64,000 nucleotides of DNA, from NCBI GenBank assembly GCA_963770275.1, contig CAVYPD010000018.1:235389-299388 (forward strand), given 5' to 3'. How positions within the stretch are numbered: the stretch's first letter is position 1; each line of letters begins with the position of its first letter. Origin of the DNA: Roseiarcus sp963770275 (lineage in GTDB: Bacteria > Pseudomonadota > Alphaproteobacteria > Rhizobiales > Beijerinckiaceae). The position numbers were made by a program, and so were the translations under genes. The notes below the pieces were generated by a model that searched no databases, was not told where the DNA came from, and saw only the letters and a list, made by a program, of their open reading frames with translations. Positions 50,779 through 64,000 of this stretch are shown here, one piece after another.

Positions 50779-51970
50779 TCATGGAACAGCAGCGGTCTCG
50801 GACAAAACCCGTGCCGGCTGCTCGCTCCGACCCAATACACGCTCGAGACCGGCACGATACGTCTCGGCGATGGTTTTTCGCTTGAACCTGTCCAGCCCCC
50901 CGCGCTCATGAAGAGAGGCGATGGACCGTTTGAACCGCTCCTGGTCGCGCAAGCAGCCGGTCGATACCCGCCTCGATGTCGTCGAGGCTCGTCGGATCGC
51001 ACGCGTAGCCGACTTCGTCATCGGCAAAAAACCCGTCGATGCCCCATCTTTTGGTGTGGAGCAGGGGCAAGCCAGAAAACAGAGCCTCGATAAAGACCAT
51101 GCCGAAGGTTTCTCGCCGGGTCGGCATCAAGAAAGCCACATAATCGCCGAGGATCGTCGTGAATCCATCATTCGGCAATGGTCCTCTTAGCCTGACGTTC
51201 TTGGTTTTCGATTGCTCAACGATGTGAGAAACCTCGAACATCGTCTTGGGCGAACCCTTGCCGTAAATGTCGAGCGAGATGTTTGGAATTCGTTGCGACA
51301 TGCGATCGATGACAGTGACAAGCGCGGCGAGGTTTTTTCGCTTGTGAACGTCGAGATTGAAAAGGGTCACAAATCGAGGTTCAGTGATGATCCGAGACGG
51401 CGTGAACTGCTCGTTCTGGGTGATTGCCGGCAGGATCATCAATTTCGAATGATCGAGCCCAAACAACTCGTCAAAGCGTTCTTCGACCCAGGGCGTATGT
51501 GGGATGATGAGAGCCGCCTGATCGAGAACCGATTTCCAGGTCGCCTTCAAGTCCGGACGATACTTTATGACTTTAAGATCCGTATCGCCCCAGAGGTTGA
51601 CGATATACGGACGTTTGAGGCTTCGGGCGATTTTCTGGCCGACCAAACCCTCAACGGAGAACTTGTGCAGATGCAGCGCGTCGACCGGAATGCCGCGGCT
51701 CTGAATGTCCTTGAGGATCCAGTCCGATACACGCTCGAGGTAAGTCGCGTGGAAAATTCCTTTGGGCGGCGCCCCGTAGGCGACAGCCTTGCGGTCGGGG
51801 CCGAAATCAACAGCGACTATGCCTGAGACGAGACTGACGCGATTGAGGGAATACACAACATGACGATACCCGTCGGTGGCCTTGATGAGATTGGCTACCG
51901 AATTGGTCTTTGTCGCCGCCATCGAGTCTGGAAAGTCAGCACTAATATGAACGATGACTTTACTGCTCAT
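50779..51970 (-). CDS. Glycosyltransferase family 4-like, one frameshift
   Basis: The N-terminal half begins KVIVHISADFPDSMAATKTNS. The C-terminal GT-B donor domain is clear: VTLFNLDVHKRKNLAAL, DIYGKGSPK, and the catalytic ETFGMVFIEALFSGLPLL. One extra base at about 50947 breaks DRLLA|DQERFKRSI; the repaired stop is at 50779, giving about 396 residues. It probably adds a sugar to a surface glycan made with the heptose cluster. Composition is less GC-rich than average, common for glycan genes. Confidence 0.85.
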
Positions 51971-52845
51971 GCCTTAATCTAACCTCTTAACGGTCGGGAG
52001 ACTAGACCAGAAACAGACCATTCCCTCAGCGATTTCCTCCAATCTAACCCATCAGGTTGAACCAGTTGAAATTGGCGATTGTTTGGGATTGCGCCAGCAT
52101 AGACTTCGCGAGAGCCTGAAGTCTGCGAGCCCGATTGGCAGTTCAATCCGCTACGCGAATAACACCCTCGGCATGCGGCTGTCAAAGCTCCGTTTAGAAC
52201 GAAAGCATTACAAAAGTGTGGGGGCGCCGCCGCAGGCCGTCCGAAGCCGCCGCTGATATCAGCGGTACGGGGCCGGCAAGTTTCGACGCGCACTGACGCA
52301 GCGACGAGTGGGTTCACGGCTCGAGATCGGCGAGGCAGGCCGATAGGCAAAACCATTACAACGAATTGGTTAAATCAAACCCAGCGCCAACCGCAGACGC
52401 GACGGCCTCGATTCCACCAGCAACGCCGGACCCGGCGGCGAGGGCGACGACGCGGGAGCGGCCGGACGACCACCGCCTGGGCCTTCATGATCCAGTCGTC
52501 GAGGGCGCTCGGAGCGCGGGCGTCGAGCGGCATCGCCGTCACGGCGTTCGGAGCTCACGGCGAGCCCGAGCGGCGGCGGCTCCCGAACAGAATTCCACGC
52601 GCGAATCCGCGACGATCAACTCCATCCGACGATTCCTCTGAGCTAAACGAGCCGTCTGACCTGGCCAACTGTAGAGCAGGGTCGACTCAGATCGCGATCA
52701 CGATTCCGTTACGAGAAGATCTACGAGCGAGAGGCGATTGACTCAATTGTCCAAACGTAAGAGGATAATCGTTGCTAGTCGCCGCCCTTTGAAATTGTGG
52801 GCCTTCAGGGCGCTGGGCGAGGTTGGCCCGCATCAGGGGGAAACC
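51971..52845. other. Long gene-poor gap
   Basis: I see no supported gene in this 875-base stretch. The first part (51971-52360) is relatively AT-rich and probably carries the promoter for the minus-strand glycan operon. The GC-rich part (52380-52680) has open frames on both strands with Arg-rich translations and no motif. A remnant of a lost gene is possible. The 3' end holds the leader of the PEP-CTERM gene. Confidence 0.4.
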
Positions 52846-53707
52846 ATGCAAGTGAATCGCGGACTTATTCATGCAATTGGGTTGGCTGTGGCCGCCCTTG
52901 TCACGGCCGGCGGCGCAGCGCACGCCCAGCTGACGGAAGCCGACATCGGCGTCAATCCGACCTTCGAGCAGACTGACGCGACCACGGTGAATTCGACAGG
53001 GGGCTTCTTTTCCGCCCGCGCGTTCGTTACCAATGCAAGTGACTTCGCCGGCGGAACTTTGACTTACGGCGGGGCCGGGATCACCCCAAACATTGAGTTA
53101 TGTTCCCGCCGACGTCGCGTGGGAATTCGGCAGACTCAAACGGTATTTTCGCGGACTTGCAGGCGGCCTATCCGAACGTCGACTACCAATTCGACCTGAT
53201 GGGCGGCACAATGGGACCGCTCTCTGTCACGGTCAGTTACGCCGGCAACGCCTATTCCAACACGCCGCAGCTTGCAGCGGCTTCGTTCAACGCGCTCCAG
53301 GGCTTGAACGCCGCTGATTCGATCACCCTCGACTTCAACTCCATGGAAGTCAGTCCAAATGCGGACGGCGACGAACTCGATCATTTTTTCGATCACCAAC
53401 TCGTCCAACATGACAGTGTTTAGCACCCCCGCCCTGCCGACCGACGCGACCAGCGTGACGATACCGGGTGGAATTCTGGCTGCCGGGCAGACCTATAGCT
53501 TTGATCTGCTGTTTGACGACCGAATCGCTGTCGGACAACACGGAACAGTTCTACGACACGCATACGGGCGGCGCGTTCTTCACGGCCGCCGGGGCGGTTC
53601 CTGAGCCTTCGACCTGGGCGATGATGCTGATTGGCTTCGGCGGCCTCGGACTCGCCGTCGCACGCCGGGGTCGAAAGCAAGTCGCGACTGCGACCGTGGC
53701 CCGCTAA
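52846..53707 (+). CDS. PEP-CTERM sorting-domain protein, four frameshifts
   Basis: Start ATG 52846 follows GGGGGAAACC. There is a signal peptide (AIGLAVAALVTAGGAAHAQ), then a Gly/Ser/Thr/Asn-rich beta body, and the C-terminal sorting signal VPEPSTWAMMLIGFGGLGLAVARR. Such proteins are exported and anchored by exosortase in strains that make exopolysaccharide. The coding path moves through four +1 steps near 53092, 53121-53123, 53373 and 53521, the densest cluster in the window. Repaired length is about 285. An exosortase gene is not in the window. Confidence 0.8.
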
Positions 53708-54100
53708 GCGCTTACGTGTTAAAAACTTCCGGCGCGAGAACCCAATGATCGTCTTCGCGCCGGCAGTTCTATTCAAAAGCCTACTGATCGGCGCTGCTGC
53801 GCTGTGCAAAAACTTTTCGTTACCCCCTTGGCAAGCGCGCGCGAAGGCGCTATGGGCCTCGTTTGGGGTCGACAGCGCGACGACCTCGAATCAAACATGG
53901 GCTACCGCCCTGCAAAGATGAAACCGGTGACGGCTGATCGGAGCGGGAGCGGCGGAAGGGCCGGAGGACGGAGAGGGTGAACCTTTGCGTCCGTTCCGGC
54001 CTTGTCCTGTCCGAGACTGCCGGCGCGTAACCCCTTCGGGGCGCACGCTTAATTCCCAAGGCCCATACCGGGCGGGGAGCCAGCATAGACGGGGAAGACC
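53708..54100. other. Gap upstream of the rplJ leader
   Basis: No gene is supported. A promoter for the ribosomal/RNA polymerase operon should lie here or just downstream. rplK and rplA, which usually precede rplJ, are missing from this position. Confidence 0.4.
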
Positions 54101-54290
54101 GAGTTTCTGCATCCGTCCGGCGCTTCCCGGACGGTGAAAGCGGTTCGAACCATCTGTCCGGCGCCGGGCGTTTTCGCCCGCCTCCGGGGACAGGCGCAAG
54201 TGGCTGCGGCGTTGGATTCGGGTGACCGAATCGAACGGCGCGGCATGTGCAACAGGCGGGTTTTGAGCAATCGAGCCCCGCCGACCGGAG
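54101..54290 (+). promoter_or_regulatory. Probable ribosomal protein L10 leader
   Basis: Two strong hairpins precede rplJ: CCGTCCGG/CCGGACGG at 54113-54134 and a long arm CTGTCC/GGACAG at 54154-54193 capped by CGGGCG-TTTT-CGCCCG. Their place and size match the autoregulatory leader bound by the L10-L12 complex in other bacteria. I could not check the conserved kink-turn, so this is an inference. Confidence 0.5.
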
Positions 54291-54299
54291 ATGAGCACC

Positions 54300-54815
54300 G
54301 TGGATAGAACGGAAAAGAAGGAAGCGGTCGCGGCTCTGCATGACGTTTTTGCGAAAACGTCGGTGGTGGTCGTGGCGCATTATTCCGGCCTGACCGTCGC
54401 CCAGATGCAGCGGCTGCGCAAGCAGATGCGGCAGGCGGGCGCGGAAGTTCAGGTCGCCAAGAACAGCCTCGCTCAGATTGCTGTCAAAGACACGGACGTC
54501 GCTTCGATCGGTTCCCTGCTCAAGGGGCCGACCCTGATCGCTCATTCGATCGATCCGGTGGCGGCTGCCAAGGCCGCCGTGGCTTTCGCCAAGGATAACG
54601 AGAAATTCGTGCTCCTGGGCGGCGCCATGGGCAAGACGGTCCTCGACGTCGATGGAGTCAAGGCGCTCGCGACCTTGCCGTCCCTCGACGAGCTGCGTGC
54701 GAAACTGCTGGGGCTTCTTGTGGCTCCGGCGACCAAGCTCGCTCAGCTCGCCACCGCGCCAGCCGCCAAGCTCGCCCGCGTGGTCGGGGCCTATGCCGCC
54801 AAAGACGCTGCCTGA
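54300..54815 (+). CDS. rplJ: Ribosomal protein L10
   Basis: I prefer GTG 54300 (VDRTEKKEAVAAL) over ATG 54291. GGAG at 54287-54290 is nine bases before the GTG but touches the ATG, and the shorter product (171 residues) matches the family. Typical segments are VVVVAHYSGLTVAQMQRLRKQM and KNSLAQIA. L10 forms the base of the L7/L12 stalk of the 50S subunit and represses its own mRNA. Confidence 0.95.
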   Translation: MDRTEKKEAVAALHDVFAKTSVVVVAHYSGLTVAQMQRLRKQMRQAGAEVQVAKNSLAQIAVKDTDVASIGSLLKGPTLIAHSIDPVAAAKAAVAFAKDNEKFVLLGGAMGKTVLDVDGVKALATLPSLDELRAKLLGLLVAPATKLAQLATAPAAKLARVVGAYAAKDAA

Positions 54816-54866
54816 GTCAAGCTCTTCACAATCAACCGAACCGCACTACATATAGGAGGTCCATCA

Positions 54867-55244
54867 ATGGCCAATCTCGAAAAAATCGTCGACGAACTCT
54901 CGAGCCTCACGGTCCTGGAGGCCGCCGAGCTCGCCAAGCTGCTTGAAGGCAAGTGGGGCGTCTCGGCCGCCGCCGCAGTGGCGGTCGCCGCTGCTCCGGC
55001 CGCTGGCGCAGCCGCCGCTCCGGTCGAAGAGCAGACCGAGTTTAGCGTTATCCTCGCTGCGATCGGCGACAAGAAGATCGAAGTGATCAAGGAAGTGCGC
55101 GCCATCACCGCGCTCGGCCTGAAGGAAGCGAAGGACCTGGTCGAAGCTGCGCCGAAGCCCATCAAGGAAGGCGTGACCAAGGAAGAGGCCGAGAAGATCA
55201 AGGCGGCTTTGGAAAAGGCCGGGGCCAAGGTCGAGGTCAAGTAA
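54867..55244 (+). CDS. rplL: Ribosomal protein L7/L12
   Basis: 125 residues. A strong ribosome site (AGGAGG at 54855-54860) precedes the ATG. The N-terminal dimer helix, the Ala-rich hinge and the conserved C-terminal domain (KKIEVIKEVRAITALGLKEAKDLVE) are all present. It recruits translation factors to the ribosome. Confidence 0.97.
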   Translation: MANLEKIVDELSSLTVLEAAELAKLLEGKWGVSAAAAVAVAAAPAAGAAAAPVEEQTEFSVILAAIGDKKIEVIKEVRAITALGLKEAKDLVEAAPKPIKEGVTKEEAEKIKAALEKAGAKVEVK

Positions 55245-55504
55245 TGACGCGCCCCGCATCGCGGGGCTCGGTCAATCAAAGTGGGACGGTCCCGGCCATT
55301 GGCCAGGGGCCGTTCCGGCGTTTTCAAAACGTTCGGGGAGCGAACGTCATCCGTAGCGGCCAAGACGATTTTGGGGCCGCTGCCGGGGAAGGTTTGATGA
55401 GAAGGGGGCGTCGGCGACGCCCTGAGAAGACCAGCCGGAGATCCGGCGCGCGCACGGGCGTGCGACGACCGACAACGGCGGCAAGCGAGCTTTAGAGGAG
55501 CGAC
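55245..55504 (+). terminator. rplL-rpoB intergenic attenuator region
   Basis: Just after the rplL stop is a small GC hairpin (GCCCCGC-ATC-GCGGGGC, 55251-55267). A second one at 55284-55316 (GGACGG pairing with CCGTTCC) is followed by TTTT at 55321-55324. Together they look like the partial terminator that lowers rpoBC transcription relative to ribosomal genes in enterobacteria. GAGGAG at 55496-55501 serves rpoB. Confidence 0.55.
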
Positions 55505-59640
<4,136 letters not shown>

Positions 59641-59754
59641 CGCGCTTGGCCTTAGCCGCCCTCGAGCGATTCTCGGTCGCGGGCGGCGTCACGCCTTTGT
59701 TTCCATGAATGCGGGTTCCGGCGTTTCTAAGCGTCGAACTCGCGGGAGACCAGA

Positions 59755-64000
<4,246 letters not shown>

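Noticed and set aside
52366..52641. 91-codon plus-strand frame in the gap before the PEP-CTERM gene
   Set aside because: Arg/Ala/Pro-rich composition, no ribosome site, and equally long frames on the other strand; not supported as a gene.

Overview
The window is high-GC DNA (about 63-65% by eye) from an alphaproteobacterium, most likely a member of the Hyphomicrobiales (Beijerinckiaceae or Methylocystaceae would fit). The evidence is the protein style of rplJ-rplL-rpoB-rpoC, thiC-O-S-G-E-D, pal-cpoB-tilS, MutS and Ada, two DUF2380 paralogues, a PEP-CTERM protein and a methanethiol oxidase. Genus was not determined. No tRNA, rRNA, CRISPR array or transposase was seen. LAYOUT. 1-4331: the end of a sugar ABC transporter ATPase, then a 1229-residue TIR / nSTAND1 NTPase / membrane / coiled-coil / helical-repeat protein, the best candidate for an undescribed defence or signalling protein. 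4442-16917: a nitrogen-compound import and breakdown block (metallo-beta-lactamase hydrolase, amidohydrolase, polyamine-type ABC transporter, M20 amidohydrolase, and two FAD amine oxidases, one fused to a GcvT domain). 17095-19697: tilS, cpoB and pal. 20619-26064: a TPP riboswitch and the thiCOSGED operon. 26122-32353: DUF3095 and DUF2380 proteins, mutS, a LysE exporter, then an AT-rich repeat island. 32567-44842: a class III cyclase, a methanethiol oxidase with a coupled membrane protein, a BASS-type transporter with a divergent LysR, ada with a 2OG oxygenase, DUF1203, a LigB-type dioxygenase, an enolase-superfamily dehydratase and a DUF6790-like membrane protein. 44849-51970: an alcohol dehydrogenase and a GDP-heptose cluster containing a three-domain fusion. 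52846-53707: a PEP-CTERM surface protein. 54300-end: rplJ, rplL, rpoB and the start of rpoC. FRAMESHIFTS. About thirty single-base frame changes break conserved genes, including five in rpoB, one in rpoC and one in mutS. By my reading 29 of 30 are net +1 and one (in the alcohol dehydrogenase) is net -1. Essential genes are hit and there is no shared slip motif, so an insertion-biased sequencing or assembly error is the simplest explanation. Spans below cover the whole gene across these breaks. Two copies of a palindromic repeat lie in frame inside coding sequence, in thiD and in the 2OG oxygenase gene. HOW GENES WORK TOGETHER. The thi operon makes both halves of thiamine phosphate under TPP control. 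The heptose cluster runs from sedoheptulose-7-phosphate to a nucleotide-activated heptose for surface glycans, next to a glycosyltransferase and an EPS-associated PEP-CTERM protein. Ada and the 2OG oxygenase overlap and may form an alkylation-response operon.
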